This document shows positions 46,994 to 58,376 of a stretch of DNA of 64,000 bases, one piece after another; within the stretch, counting starts at the first letter, position 1; the number at the start of each line of letters is the position of its first letter. This DNA is from Rhizophagus irregularis (lineage: Eukaryota > Glomeromycota > Glomeromycetes > Glomerales > Glomeraceae): contig NC_089457.1 in the NCBI RefSeq assembly GCF_026210795.1, positions 806,001 through 870,000 on the forward strand. Direction: 5' to 3'. Position numbers and translations under genes: made by a program. The notes under the pieces were generated by a model. It had not been told where the DNA came from. It ran no database searches and was given only the letters and a program-made list of their open reading frames with translations.

Positions 46994-47645
46994 GGTAAAG
47001 TTTTCTGAAAAAAAATAACATTCTTTTGGCTTAACGCTCTCGCTAGTTTTATAGCATCGCAGGAGTAAGAGATTGTCAGATTTTTACCAGCAATTATACA
47101 CTACATTTCGTCATTACGTTATCTCCCTGCAAATTTATAAAAATGACTTCATGATAAGCATAGATATCTCCAATCCCATATGTGAAATAATGATTGTTTG
47201 AAGAAATGTCTATATCTGAATATTGTTTTATTGATATGATAATAGCATGGCTGGAGACATGACATGCAAAAATAAATGCAAATCAGGTCTTAGAAAAAAA
47301 AATATAAAATGGAAATATGGCGAATATATATACCAATCTTACATTGTACTGCCTATTCATCGGCAATAATTTTACCGATATCGTGATTTTGTATATTATG
47401 TAACATGAAATAAAATATGAGTGAAACGTTATTATTATTTTATGAATTATTATTTATTTATCTGCATATGAAGTACCTAAAGCAGAAAACTTTAAATCAA
47501 GATAATTATGCAAAGTAGTGCAGTACATAATTATATTAATATTTCTTTGAACTCTTTTTTTCTTTACTCCTTTGTATCAGTATATATATCTAGAAAAAAT
47601 AGTACAAAAGCTAAGTAAAAGAAGTACCAACAATTAAATATACAT
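46994..47645. other. Non-coding stretch
   Basis: AT-rich intergenic sequence between the RING gene start and the next minus-strand gene. A promoter for the RING gene would lie here, but no element is recognised. Confidence 0.45.
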
Positions 47646-47648
47646 GTG

Positions 47649-48575
47649 TTATGCATTTTTTGCATACATACGTTGAGGTTCTTTAATATATTCATATACA
47701 ATTCCGTTTTCCACAAACCATGCTATACCTTCAATTGAGTTATTTTGCGCTTCTTTAAGAGAATCTCCAAGCGGATATGCCATTTGAAACGTGTCTTCCC
47801 AGATAAAAACACGACCAAAACAGTCTAAAAATATCATTCCATAATAGGTCTCTCCGAAGATGATTATGTGATTAAAGCCAAAATCTGCAACATTTGCTAT
47901 ATAGTAAACTAATTCTTTAGGATCACTATTGGTATTAACCTTGCAACTGATAAAGGTTGCAATTTGAGATCTACCAGATTTTTCAAATGTATCAACTAAT
48001 ATAAGTGAATTGGGTGAATTGTTGCTACCTGATGAGAAGCAATTTGTTCTATCACATACTCGCAAATGTCGTACAGTTCCTTGACACTCAATTGCGCTTG
48101 TGGATTCTTGGGTAGTTCTAGAGTGAGCGTGTACAAGTCGACAGGGTTGTGATAGGATTTCGCCTGTCCAATCATAGCCACAAAGGGAACCGACTCGGAA
48201 CAGTTTCCCAAATTGTGCTTCAAGGCTTTCAATTTCTCTGCAGTTAGAACAGTTCGATAATTTGATGTCCATTGTAACGTCTTCCTTAGATTTGATGGAT
48301 GTAAGTCCTTCAGTACCGGTAATTGACAACGAACTGACACACCCATCATGAATTTTATCACCATTTCTTTTCGCTTTGAAATCTCTCTTGAGTACGTTAC
48401 ATTCACAGTTGCTGGTCGTAATTTCTGATACGGTTGAATTATTATCAAACTTTCCGCTAACAGTTTTAAACTCATTATCACAAAGTTTATTTGCATCTCT
48501 AGCGTAATCTTTTTTGAAGGACGGAAGGCATAAGTCCAAAGTAGAGCCTAGGTATCGTATATGGTGATAAGCCAT
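47649..48575 (-). CDS. Hypothetical protein, 308 aa; two frames look coding
   Basis: An ATG-started uninterrupted frame (MAYHHIRYLGSTLDLCLPSF…). The C-terminal third is convincingly protein-like: KELVYYIANVADFGFNHIII, YYGMIFLDCFGRVFIWEDTF, AYPLGDSLKEAQ. I recall this block in Rhizophagus proteins; it loosely resembles SUKH-type immunity proteins. In the middle, the overlapping frame 47996-48496 looks better: TAEKLKALKHNLGNCSESVP, YHNPVDLYTLTLELPKNPQA, KELYDICEYVIEQIASHQ. The gene may therefore contain two compensating frameshifts or introns, and the middle of the 308-aa frame may not be what is or was translated. Function is unknown. Confidence 0.5.
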   Translation of the reverse strand: MAYHHIRYLGSTLDLCLPSFKKDYARDANKLCDNEFKTVSGKFDNNSTVSEITTSNCECNVLKRDFKAKRNGDKIHDGCVSSLSITGTEGLTSIKSKEDVTMDIKLSNCSNCREIESLEAQFGKLFRVGSLCGYDWTGEILSQPCRLVHAHSRTTQESTSAIECQGTVRHLRVCDRTNCFSSGSNNSPNSLILVDTFEKSGRSQIATFISCKVNTNSDPKELVYYIANVADFGFNHIIIFGETYYGMIFLDCFGRVFIWEDTFQMAYPLGDSLKEAQNNSIEGIAWFVENGIVYEYIKEPQRMYAKNA

Positions 48576-49079
48576 ATCAGACGAAATTTGTGTAAAATTA
48601 CTTTTTTTTACTTTTCGTTCTTCTTTTCGAAGGGGGTGATTATTTGTTTCGTTCTACATAAAATTATATAAAATATATTTTTTGAACTTGTTCAAGCATC
48701 TTTTTGTACTCCTCCCTATTCTTACCTGAACGGTTCTACAAATTCTAAGATCAACTCTTTCTACCATGGCTCTTTCAGATTTTCTAGCCAACTGTATGGA
48801 CTCAAGAGAGAACTGTATATAAGTATAGGCAAGTTAAATTAGTGAAACAAACTAGATGTATTTTTCTCTGCTTCAAGTCACCATATATATAAATCATGTT
48901 ATAAAATAACGGGATTAGCATGTTGATAGACTATCTTTTTGGTCAAGGATTTACAAATGTGTGAGTCATAATTAATAATCAATATTTCTACTATAGGGTG
49001 GCATTACTGGTAGTGAAATTTTTATGTAATACATTATTAGCAACCTGCCTATGCTACTGCGCTAGGTGATAGTCTCTCA
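48576..49079. other. Mostly non-coding; possible upstream exon remnant
   Basis: About 48690-48810 on the minus strand reads ARKSERAMVERVDLRICRTV, which looks like an exon remnant upstream of the 48575 gene. The remainder is AT-rich without features. Confidence 0.35.
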
Positions 49080-50874
49080 CATGCCCTAACTATGCTACGA
49101 TTGCAAATTTGAATTTATTGCTTGAAGTGAAGCAAGTAAGTTTTTCATTGCAAATAGGGTATGGCGAGTTCCACAGCTGAGGTAATGCAAAATTATAATT
49201 ATCAATTCCTCTAAAATTATTTCAGAATTTTAAGTATGTGAAATGCTTTAAGACAGATTTGATAATTAATTCTGGATCAGGTTTGGCTTTGAAGGTGATA
49301 ATAGGCTTAAAATCAGAGGCTTGAGGTTCTGCTGACATATTTATCACAGCTTTTGGTAATTGCCATGGCTCATTTCCAGTTTCTTTCTTATGTGTTTTAT
49401 ATAATTTGGAGTGAATTTTATCTGTCAAAATGCTTGGTAACCCACTTAATCTGACATGTCAATCTAAGTATTTGGGGGTTAATACTTTATCGGATTTAGT
49501 CATATTGTCTTTTTATATGATTGCAAATCAATTTAAATTATAGTAAGTATAGTCGATGTAAATTAGCCCTGTAAAAAAAAATATCACAATGAAGTGTGAG
49601 CAAATATATAGTATTGTAAAATAATGAGACTATGCAGTCATCTCAATTTCATACTATTTACACTTAATAAAATAAGATCCGGTTTTATATCTACCTTCTA
49701 TGCTTTCCTCATCATCATGACCTAACTTGCATAATGGGCATAATGTCTTATCAGTAATGCCATAATAATCGAAGTTTTTACTACTATATTCTTTATATAA
49801 GTTAGGATATTGATCCAATGTCTTATTACAAAAATTAGTGCAGTCATAAATTAGACTATTGGGTTGAGAAATAGGTAGGTGGTATTACCTCTACTTTGGT
49901 ATCAAATTTTTTTGGGGCAGATTCATTGGAAACCTGAGATTCAGTAGGCGTATCTGAACTGGTGATATGTAATAAGTCGGAATTTTTCTTATTACTTTGT
50001 GAACTCAGTTTACAAAGTTGTAACTCCATATGAATGCTATAATCAAAGGGTATATTGTCTATAATATACCGAATGTCTTCATATATCATTTTTGAGATAG
50101 AATCAGCGGAGAAGAAATGAATTCGATTTATTTTATTCATACCTATTGCATTAAAAAGTGTATAAAGCTTCTTGGTCTGCTCGATTCTTTTCCATAAAAG
50201 TGCATCAGAAGTACCTGCAAGAAGCTGAGCTTTAACTTCTATATTTAGAAATTAGAATTCTACTGACTGTATTAGACTCTGGATCAACTTGTTTTTCAGA
50301 TGCGATCTCACCTCACCTATGGATAAGAGCTTTCCCAAATTGACAGTAACAAAAGATAGCTTTTTCACACGATCAGCAAGGATTACAGCATTACAAAGTT
50401 TTTCATATAAAAGAGAAAAGGTTGGCGTTCCCATTTCTACTGCTAAAGATTCACAGCTTCGTATTGTTTTCTCTAGGCAAACATCCAAAGAATTCGAGCC
50501 TGGCTCATCTATAATATTGGAACAATTGGTGCTTGTATCTGATTCTCTTTGGGAAGATACTGAAGATATTGAATCATCCACGATCACTTTAGTAACTGCC
50601 CTCTGACCCTCTCAGATATTTCCTGAATGAATTTTTCCTTTGTTTTATCTGATTTTCCTTACGAAGCACCCTTTTGTTAACCGATACCTGCTTATCTTTT
50701 TCAGGAAAAATAAATTCTACTTTTGCAAGCTTCTCCTCCCGCTTTTTCTGCCTAATTTCATCACTAACTCTTTTTTTATTCACCTCATCCAGGAAAGGGT
50801 CCATTGTCTTGTCCTCTGATGACTTTGAATTGGCAGGTATTGTTTCATTTGCGCTTATGAGTTCCTGTACGTCC
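49080..50874 (-). pseudogene. Coiled-coil/CPLC-finger gene (copy B), better preserved
   Basis: On the minus strand, from the MITE boundary at 50874: MDVQELISANETIPANSKSS, then KTMDPFLDEVNKKRVSDEIR; then DSISSVSSQRESDTSTNCSN to LLYEKLCNAVILADRVKKLS; then DALLWKRIEQTKKLYTLFNA and FSADSISKMIYEDIRYIIDN (about 50190-50060). Next is a zinc-finger-like block at 49840-49660 with DQYPNLYKEYSSKNFDYYGI, TLCPLCKLGHDDEESIEGRY and GSYFIKCK. Last is TDKIHSKLYKTHKKETGNEP (49428) and, after a stop, NNFRGIDNYNFALPQL. Frame changes near 50588, 50250 and 49870 break it, and a MITE (50875-51272) truncates its 5' end. Copy A is at 35795-38597. Function is unknown. Confidence 0.65.
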
Positions 50875-51272
50875 ATAGGGATTGGAACCAAGTTAATGTT
50901 AACCGGTTAATTAACCGGTTAAGACGGTTAACCGGTTAAAGGATTTTGAAAATCGGTTAACCGGTTAAAACTATATTTATCATAATCCTAGTCAGATTTA
51001 TATAATGCGGCCCAGAGATATGTAAATTGCGGCCACGTGTTCCTAAACTTGAAGTTTTAATGCCGAATTTTTTTCTATTTATTTATAATAATTTTAGTGA
51101 TATATAGTCGTCCTATAACTAAAATATGCAAGTAAAATCAAAAATTGGTACAATTTGCAGTAAAAAAAAGTTTTTAAAATATTTTTAATATTAACCGGTT
51201 ATTAACCGGTTAAGACCCTTGGTTAACCGGTTTTTAACCGGTTAAGGTTTTTTTGGACGGTTCCAATCCCTA
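50875..51272. mobile_element. hAT-like MITE with TTAACCGGTTAA arrays
   Basis: Ends ATAGGGATTGGAACC and GGTTCCAATCCCTA are inverted. Flanks GTACGTCC (50867-50874) and GTATGTCA (51273-51280) match at 6 of 8. Each side contains several palindromic TTAACCGGTTAA units; the centre is AT-rich. No coding capacity. It removes the 5' end of copy B. Confidence 0.78.
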
Positions 51273-51862
51273 GTATGTCAGCAGATTTTTTGGAAGAGAA
51301 ATCCTTTCGTGGATGCCTAGAATTTTCTCTCTTTTACCGCCTACTGCGAATTTGAAAAACGATATCATCTCTCCCCTTGTTTATGATTATCCGTCATGTG
51401 ATGATCCTGTAAATGACGATCCATCTCCTCTTCCATTGACTATTTAGGCCTTTAACCATGAGGCTGATCCTAGTAGTAATGATATCCTAGATTTATGTAC
51501 CCCTTCTTTACAACGCATCAATCATTCACGTCGTATCTGGCGTACTCCTAGATTTCTTTGTAAACGCGTCTCATCCATTATTTCCCCTGCATCCTTTATA
51601 CGCACACAAAAATCTAAAAAAATTTCTTTTACGCGTTTGGTTTTGTTCTTTTCTACAATACGTACATTAGTTTCACCCTTATCACGTCCTTTCTGTTCTA
51701 AAGATCTTTTCAAAAAATTTTCTCTAGACTCTTCTATAATTATTCCTCAGTCCTCATATTTCAGCTACATTTGACACTGCTGATAATGATATTAGCGCTC
51801 CTTCTCTGATCTTTTCCTTAAATATTAGACCTGTGGATTTCTTACCTGCAGCTTCTGCTTCG

Positions 51863-53102
51863 AAGACCCCGAATAATACTGATATAACTCACAAACGGGT
51901 TTGCGTAGAGTTTATATGAAATTACTTTTTAAACCCATAAATTGAGTTTGTGTAGATCGGTCAATTTTGGGATAACTCACATATCACGTTTGCGTAGAGT
52001 TTATAAATATATTGCATTATATATTGATCAATTGTATAATATTGATAAAAATTAAGTTGCGCAAAACCATTAAGGATGGGTCCATAATATATTTATGAAA
52101 TTTGCAATATTACAGATTTTGGTAATTAATTGTATATAGTAACAAAAAGTAATGCATTTTGCATTATTTTAATATTTTTTAATAAAAAAAAAAGTGCGAA
52201 ATGCACTACTTTAACAAAAAATGGTGAATTTCGCACCATTTTATTAACATTTTAATAGAAAAAAGTGCGAAACGCACAATTTTAATAAATAATTGGTGAG
52301 TTTCGCACCATTTAATTAATATTTTAATATAAAAAGTGCGAAACGTACCATTTTATTAATATTTTAATAGAAAAAGTGCGAAACGCACCATTTTATTAAT
52401 AATTTAATAGAAAAGTGCGAAACACACCATTTTAACAAAAAAATCGGGAGTTTCGCACATTTTATTAATATTTTAATATAAAAAAGTGCGAAACACACCA
52501 TTTTAACAAAAAAATGGAGAGTTTCGCACCATTTTATTAATATTTTAATATAAAAAAGTGCGAAACGCACCATTTTGACAAATAAATGGAGAGTTTCGCA
52601 CTTTTTTATTAATATTTTATTATAAAAAAGTGCGAAACGCACCATTTTGACAAATAAATGGAGAGTTTCGCACTTTTTTATTAATATTTTATTATAAAAA
52701 AGTGCGAAACGCACCATTTTGACAAATAAATGGAGAGTTTCGCACTATTTTATTAATATTTTATTATAAAAAAGTGCGAAATGCACTATTTTAACAAATA
52801 AATGGTGAGTTTCGCATGATATTATTAATATTTTAATAGAAAAAGTGCGAAACGCACCATTTTAACAAATAAATGGTAATTTTCGCACCATTTTATTAAT
52901 ATTTTAATATAAAATGGTGAGGTTTGCATGATTTTATTAATATTTTAATAGAAAAAATGTGAAATGAATTATATTAGTAACAAAAATTTTTTTGAACTAA
53001 GATTTGGATTTGCGTAGCGTTACTATGAAAAAAAAGTTGCGTAGAGTTAATAGTAAATGCATGCCGATCATTTGTGAGTTATATTAGTATTATTCGGGGT
53101 CC
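51863..53102. mobile_element. 1.24-kb TIR element, 9-bp TSD, satellite interior
   Basis: GACCCCGAATAATACT near the left end is inverted near the right end (AGTATTATTCGGGGTC). TCTGCTTCG flanks both sides exactly (51854-51862, 53103-53111). Removing the element restores one reading frame of the host sequence. A 9-bp duplication suggests a MULE-like element. The interior is mostly a palindromic satellite (52190-52980) with no transposase. Confidence 0.87.
52190..52980. repeat. About 75-bp palindromic satellite
   Basis: AAAGTGCGAAACGCACCATT alternates with ATGGAGAGTTTCGCACCATT and TTATTAATATTTTAATA spacers. GTGCGAAAC and GTTTCGCAC arms make every unit a potential hairpin. There are roughly ten units, some shortened to about 41 bp. 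The frame 52364-52717 is a by-product of the repeats. Confidence 0.9.
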
Positions 53103-53390
53103 TCTGCTTCGGCCTTCCTTTATGATGATACACATTGCACAGAGATCATCTTACACTTTCACATTGCGTACTGTTTTGGATGGATGGATATGACCTGCTC
53201 GAAATGTTAGATCTAATCGTTTATATTCTATTTGACGAGGCAGTTGTTACTTCCTTTTAGACCCTACTCCTGATTCGCATAATTGTTATACGATTCATAC
53301 CAATTCTTCTCTTTTTTTAACTGTTGATCTGTTTCAGTTTATATCAGACCGCCCTTCCCCTAATTTCATATGTGCCGATTTTTGGAATTA

Positions 53391-54018
53391 GTCTAAATTA
53401 AGATTTTTATAAAAATTTAATATTTTAGTAAGATTAACATTACACAAATCTAAATTAAATATGTGTTACATATTTACGTAACTCAGATTTAATAAAAAAT
53501 AAAAAAATTTTTTTAATCAATATTCAAAAATAACGGTAATAACCACTTCTTTTTCCCCATCACTCCCATCACTTTTCCATCATTTTTCTATTCACTTTTA
53601 TTAAATATGACAAAAAAGTTTATAAGCAAATATAGCAGTTATTTTTAAGTGGTAAGTAAAAGAAAAAACTTAATATTTTATATACATAGATAAGACATAT
53701 TTTTTCATAATTTTTAGCTTTAATTTATTGTTTTTTCTTTGTAAAAAATACATGCAAATAAAAAATAATTATGATGTAAAATAGTTGTAAAATGAATAAT
53801 AAGATATTCTTTTTTTTTAAAAATAACTAATTATATATTTGTTTTTTATCTTTTAAAATTATTTCATTAGATTCATTCTACTAAAATCCTTAAATGGCAA
53901 ATAAAATCTTTTAAATAAAGTAAAAGAATTTGGGATTCTCTTATGAAAGCATTTTTTGGTAAGAAATAAAATTTTCAGATCGGACTTTATGCAGGTGACA
54001 AAATCGTGCATTATTATT
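53391..54018. other. Non-coding stretch
   Basis: AT-rich; no supportable feature. Confidence 0.45.
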
Positions 54019-54290
54019 CCTGGAGATATGCTAACGTCATCATTTTACATTCATTTGAAAGCTGAGAATTTGCTCTATCGTAAGAATCAAAGATCAGGAA
54101 AATTGGATCACTGGATGAGGCGTAATTAACGATCAAAGTCAAATCAAATTTAAAAATTAAAAATAAATATATTAGACGTAATTATTCACAATCCAGTGAT
54201 TCAATTCATTCGATTTTAGGCTTATTAGATAGACCTCAATTTTCTCTTTCAAATGAATATAATTTCATTCGTGTAGCTTGCATCTACAGG
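54019..54290. mobile_element. Foldback/MITE-like element
   Basis: CCTGGAGAT at 54019 is inverted as ATCTACAGG ending 54290. The arms pair through ATTCATTTGAAAG / CTTTCAAATGAAT and GGATCACTGGAT / ATCCAGTGATTC. TATT flanks both sides. Confidence 0.6.
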
Positions 54291-54419
54291 TATTTAATAA
54301 ATTTTTTTATATCAGATTTTATCAAACTTACAAAATTTTATATTAATAATATAATTGATGATTACTAAACATCTACATATATTAAACGAATTATTTTAAA
54401 TTTATTTTAAAGATAAAAG

Positions 54420-54640
54420 TTGGCATCACCTTAGGGAGCAAAGATCATTCAAATTGAATCACTATATGTGAAGTAATTAATGATCAAATTTAGATAAAAT
54501 TCAATAATATACTGAACGTGATTACTGAACAACTAGTGATTCAATTCACTTGATTTTAGATTCATTAGATAGATCTCGATTTTCTCTTTCAAATGAATGT
54601 AAATTTATTTGTATAGCTTATTTCTACGAAGAATTATCAA
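54420..54640. mobile_element. Partial second copy of the preceding element
   Basis: It shares TAGTGATTCAATTCA, GATTTTAG and TTTTCTCTTTCAAATGAAT with 54200-54260 in the same orientation, and has a weak inverted left arm (TTGAATCACTA). It has decayed. Confidence 0.55.
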
Positions 54641-55079
54641 TGATTTTGTCATGAGAGTTATATTTGATTTTTTAAATTTTAATGATATCTTATATTAAAA
54701 AAAAATTAAAAATTATATAATTAATTAGTTTTTTTTGCATTATCTGGTATAAATTTATTATTCTTATATAAATGATAATTTATATTTGCTTTAATAAAAT
54801 TATTTTTGCGTAAAAAAATTAGATTCTAAGGATCGGCCCATATGCTTAATCAAATCACTTTTAAATAATTATAATAAATAATAAATTATATATAAAAAAT
54901 TATGTATAATTCTAATTAACATTAAGTATTGCATTAGCTAATCAAATTTATTTTAAGTCATGTGATTTTGTATTATGTCAGCAAAAAAAATTGAGAAAAA
55001 TTTTTTTATTTGCTTAATGTATTTATCTTTTTAAAGGCTATCTAATTTTAAAATTTTATAAAATTCTGACCATTAGATT
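54641..55079. other. Non-coding stretch
   Basis: AT-rich; no feature recognised before the retrotransposon region. Confidence 0.4.
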
Positions 55080-57800
55080 ATAAGATATAAGGGGTACCTA
55101 TTATAGAGGTACCACACTGTAGACGTTGTAAACGGCCGAATATCAAGCATGAGAAGATGATAAAACACCACCGCCAAATGTAATTATCAAGTATTAAGAA
55201 CGAACAAATTAATCGTGGATTGGTGTGGATGGATAAATAATTAGCCGAAAAGGATAAACATTTAAGAAGAGTAATGATCTGCATGATGTAATATTTATTG
55301 AATGATTGACAAAGAACCAATAGGATAAATAGAGTCGATCATTTGCGGCTTAGCGATCTTTAACAATGAGAACGATAAGAAAGAATAATTATAAGCCACA
55401 AAAGATAGATTATAAGCAAAACACATAAAGTGGATTAAAAGAATATATAAAATAATGTCGGAAAGATTGGAGAACACAAAATAATATAAAGGATAATATG
55501 AAAAGATGGCATAAAGATGGAATATAAAAGATAACATATTAAAAAGAATATATATAAAAGATAACACAGCCACAAAAGATGAATTATATCTTTACGACAT
55601 AATATTTGAAAGATTATTTAAAGAAAAGGTAGCACAGCCATAAAAGATGGGTTATAAATTATTTCTTTGCGATGTAATATTTGAATAATAGAAAAGATAA
55701 CATATAAAATAATATAAAAGATAGCATATTAAAAGATAGCGTATTTAAAATATAGATAGTATATTAGAAAGATAGTTCAAAGATAATATGTAAAGAACAT
55801 AAAAGATAGTATATAGATAGAATAGAAAATAGCATAAGAATTGTATATATAGAGAACGGAATTCAAAGTAATTCCATAGTTCTCATCCACAGAACTCAAT
55901 AAAAATATAAGTTTCATTTAATTATTTGTTAATGAAGTTTAATGTTAATTAAAGGTAATAGGTTCGCCCTAAACTTTAATTAATGTTCGCTTAATTAATT
56001 TTAATTAAACAAATGAAAATGTTAAGATGAATTAAATATATGTTTTTGAAAAGTAATAATTCGTAGCGAGAGCTATCGAAGTTTGAAATTAAAGGTAAAA
56101 GTGGATATAATTTGGGGAAAATTTAGAGAAGTTAATTTTATTTTATATCATTTGATGTTTTATATTACAACGCTATTTATGTTGTGAACCAAGAATGTTG
56201 TTGTATATTGACGTGTATTGTTCGGTGATTGTGTCGCTTGTTAATTATGTTGTTGATTAATCGCTTGTTCGTTTAATTGTTCGTTCGTTCGTTTGTTTGT
56301 TCTCATTCGTTCGTTCGACCATGAGAATGCCCGTTCGATGTGGCAACCTTGTAAATTGATGACAGGGGGAATCGGGGGATCTCATATGGTGCATGCTCCG
56401 AGAAAGGAAATGATCATCATCACATGATTATTATTATAATGAATATGAAAATTTAATTTCGTTAGTAAGTCACTGATAGGTATTATTAATCAATATTTTA
56501 TTTTAGAATTTATTTTTAGATTTCAGGTTTTGACGAGTTCAAAAGGAACCAATAAATCAATGAGGATTTAACGAGTTAAAAACTTGAAAAGGCGAAAGAT
56601 TGGAGTTTGGAGTTGTGCAAGTAATCACTTAATCGATAGAAAGCACAAGAATGTTTCTTTCGGGAATAAAGTACCTGAGAAATTTCATAAGGAGATGTGG
56701 AAGCGAAAGATAAATTTTGGAATAAAGATTAATAATGGGAGAACACCAATGTATTATCCGGGGTTCATCTGTGTGGTATGGGTTACCTCTGAGTTTGGAT
56801 TTTAGATAAATGCTCAAGATTGGAAAATTTTTATTCTTCGACATTAAAGATTATAACGTATGGGTTACGTCAAATCTGGATACCCAGCTCAATAACGCGC
56901 GAATTGCTTTGGGGACGGGGAATGAAAATTGTAAAGACACCTACTATCAAGAAACATTGAATGGATAAAATGGGACAAACCTGTAAACTATCATGCTTTT
57001 ACCCAATGGGAAAAAGATAGAGATAAGCCCAGTATAGGTCCACCAATTTAAGAAAGTTGGTTAGATGAGTTTTGAGGATAGCAGATGACTTTCAAAACTG
57101 GATTTTGGAAGGTTAGATTCACCCGTTGAGAAACAAGTCGGCCAACGAAGAAGGAAAAGACGGATACGTTGTATTGTTACAGGTCCTAGGCTACATTTCA
57201 GATGAGGGTTCCTGGTGTAGTGTCCTAGTTCACGCTTTCATTACAATGTTCCGTTAAAAGAAGAAAAAATAGAAGGATATTTACACATTAACGAGCCGTA
57301 TAATGAACATTACGTGCAGTATTTAATAATAGAGTAAAATCCGAAAAGAAGGACATTTATTTAAAAGAAGAACATTTATTTGAAAAAGAACATTTATTTG
57401 AAAAGAAAGACATTTATCTGAAAAGAACGACATTTTGTGTGTTATAGATTAATTTATATAATATAGAATATATAGTAAGAAGGATTTATGTGGACGATAA
57501 GAAAGATTGGAAATTCGCAAACCTTAAAACTCCAAAATTTTCGTAAAGTTTGTGATATGTGAAATTATGGATCTTGGTGACAAAAAGATGTGACAAAAAG
57601 ATGTGACAAAAAGAGGTGATAAGTGAAACTATGAATCACGGTGACGAAAAGATGTGACATGTGAAATTAGGGAAATCGGTGATAAAAGATAAATTTTATG
57701 GCGCAGTAAAAAACCTCCGCAGCCTGAGGAGATCGTGGACTTAGAAAAATTTTTGAAATTTCGAGGCGCGGCAAAAAATTAATAGTAAAATATGACGTAG
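55080..57800 (+). promoter_or_regulatory. 5' LTR/leader candidate
   Basis: There is no intact gene. 55370-55830 is a degenerate array of AAAAGATA/AGATAACA and GCCACAAAAGATGAATTAT words. TATATATAGAGAACGG at about 55845 looks like a TATA box. AATAAAAATA about 50 bp downstream could be a polyadenylation signal, which together would suit a U3-R arrangement. 57570-57680 repeats GGTGACAAAAAGATGTGAC. Scattered protein-like pieces (56584-56805; about 56990 YHAFTQWEKDRDKPSIGPP) suggest a decayed extra reading frame. No primer-binding site was identified with confidence. Confidence 0.35.
56262..56325. repeat. GTTC/GTTT simple repeat
   Basis: TTGTTCGTTCGTTCGTTTGT and a second CATTCGTTCGTTCG run. A tetranucleotide microsatellite in the retrotransposon leader. 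Confidence 0.85.
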
Positions 57801-57977
57801 TAAATATATAGAACCGAAAGATGGAATCTAAGATTGAAAGAAGTAATCTATTTAAAGATGAAAGAATGTTTAGAAGATCAAAAATAGAAATGATAAGAGT
57901 GAAATATATATATATAGAGAGAGGAATCCGATTGAGATTCTGGATGGATATTCATAGTAATTTAACTAAAGCATATA

Positions 57978-58259
57978 ATGGAATGGTACCATCAATGGGA
58001 AAGCGAATATAGAACACATAAAGAGGAACACGAATTGGGAACGGAAGAATTGGATGAATGTTTAAATTGTGAATTATGTTATCCAATAGTAAATGAACCA
58101 ATAGTATTCAAGAAATTTTGGGACGCGTTATTTAAATTTGAAGATGCAATAATAATATACAATGACGTAACGATTAAGGGAGTATTAGATTTATTAAGTA
58201 TGAATAATTCAGAAAGGGAAGATACAATACGCAAAGGGAAATGTAGAGCTAATGGATAG
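57978..58259 (+). other. Short leader ORF, possible displaced start of gag
   Basis: ATGGAATGGTACCATCAATG opens a 93-codon frame containing LDECLNCELCYPIV, a Cx2CxxC motif like the CxxC modules inside gag, and KFWDALFKFEDAIIIYND. It ends in the first copy of an ~90-bp duplication just before gag. It may be an upstream exon, or the original gag N-terminus cut off by that duplication. Not certain to be translated. Confidence 0.4.
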
Positions 58260-58376
58260 AATAACGGAATGATAAGATATAGATTTGATAAGCATTTAAA
58301 TAATTCAGAGTAAGATAATACATAAAGGGAAATGTAGAGACATAATGGATAGAATAACGGAATCAATAAGATATAG
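58225..58376. repeat. About 90-bp imperfect direct duplication before gag
   Basis: AAAGGGAAATGTAGAG, AATGGATAGAATAACGGAAT and AAGATATAGA occur at about 58232-58282 and again at about 58322-58376. The second copy contains the gag start codon (58345). Confidence 0.8.

Larger units (their letters stand above)
51273..53390 (+). pseudogene. Decayed coding region of unknown family, split by an element
   Basis: + strand frames give protein-like pieces: SPLVYDYPSCDDPVNDDPSP; SSNDILDLCTPSLQRINHSR then RIWRTPRFLCKRVSS (51480-51570); TADNDISAPSLIFSLNIRPV then DFLPAASAS (to 51862). They resume after the insertion at 53103 in the same frame with AFLYDDTHCTEIILHFH. A later frame has DPTPDSHNCYTIHTNSSLFL and SDRPSPNFICADFW (to about 53390). 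Base composition is distinctly less AT-rich than its surroundings. The family is not recognised. Stops and shifts show decay. Confidence 0.5.

Noticed and set aside
52364-52717. 117-codon frame with repeated VRFALFYNKILIKKCETLHL
   Set aside because: It is a translation of the ~75-bp satellite inside a mobile element, with no independent support.
55960-55985. GGTTCGCCCT reminiscent of a tRNA T-arm
   Set aside because: No acceptor, D or anticodon arm could be built around it; not a tRNA.
57690-57725. TGGCGCAGT as a primer-binding site after a 5' LTR
   Set aside because: It does not match the 3' end of a tRNA I can name, and no LTR end was fixed before it.
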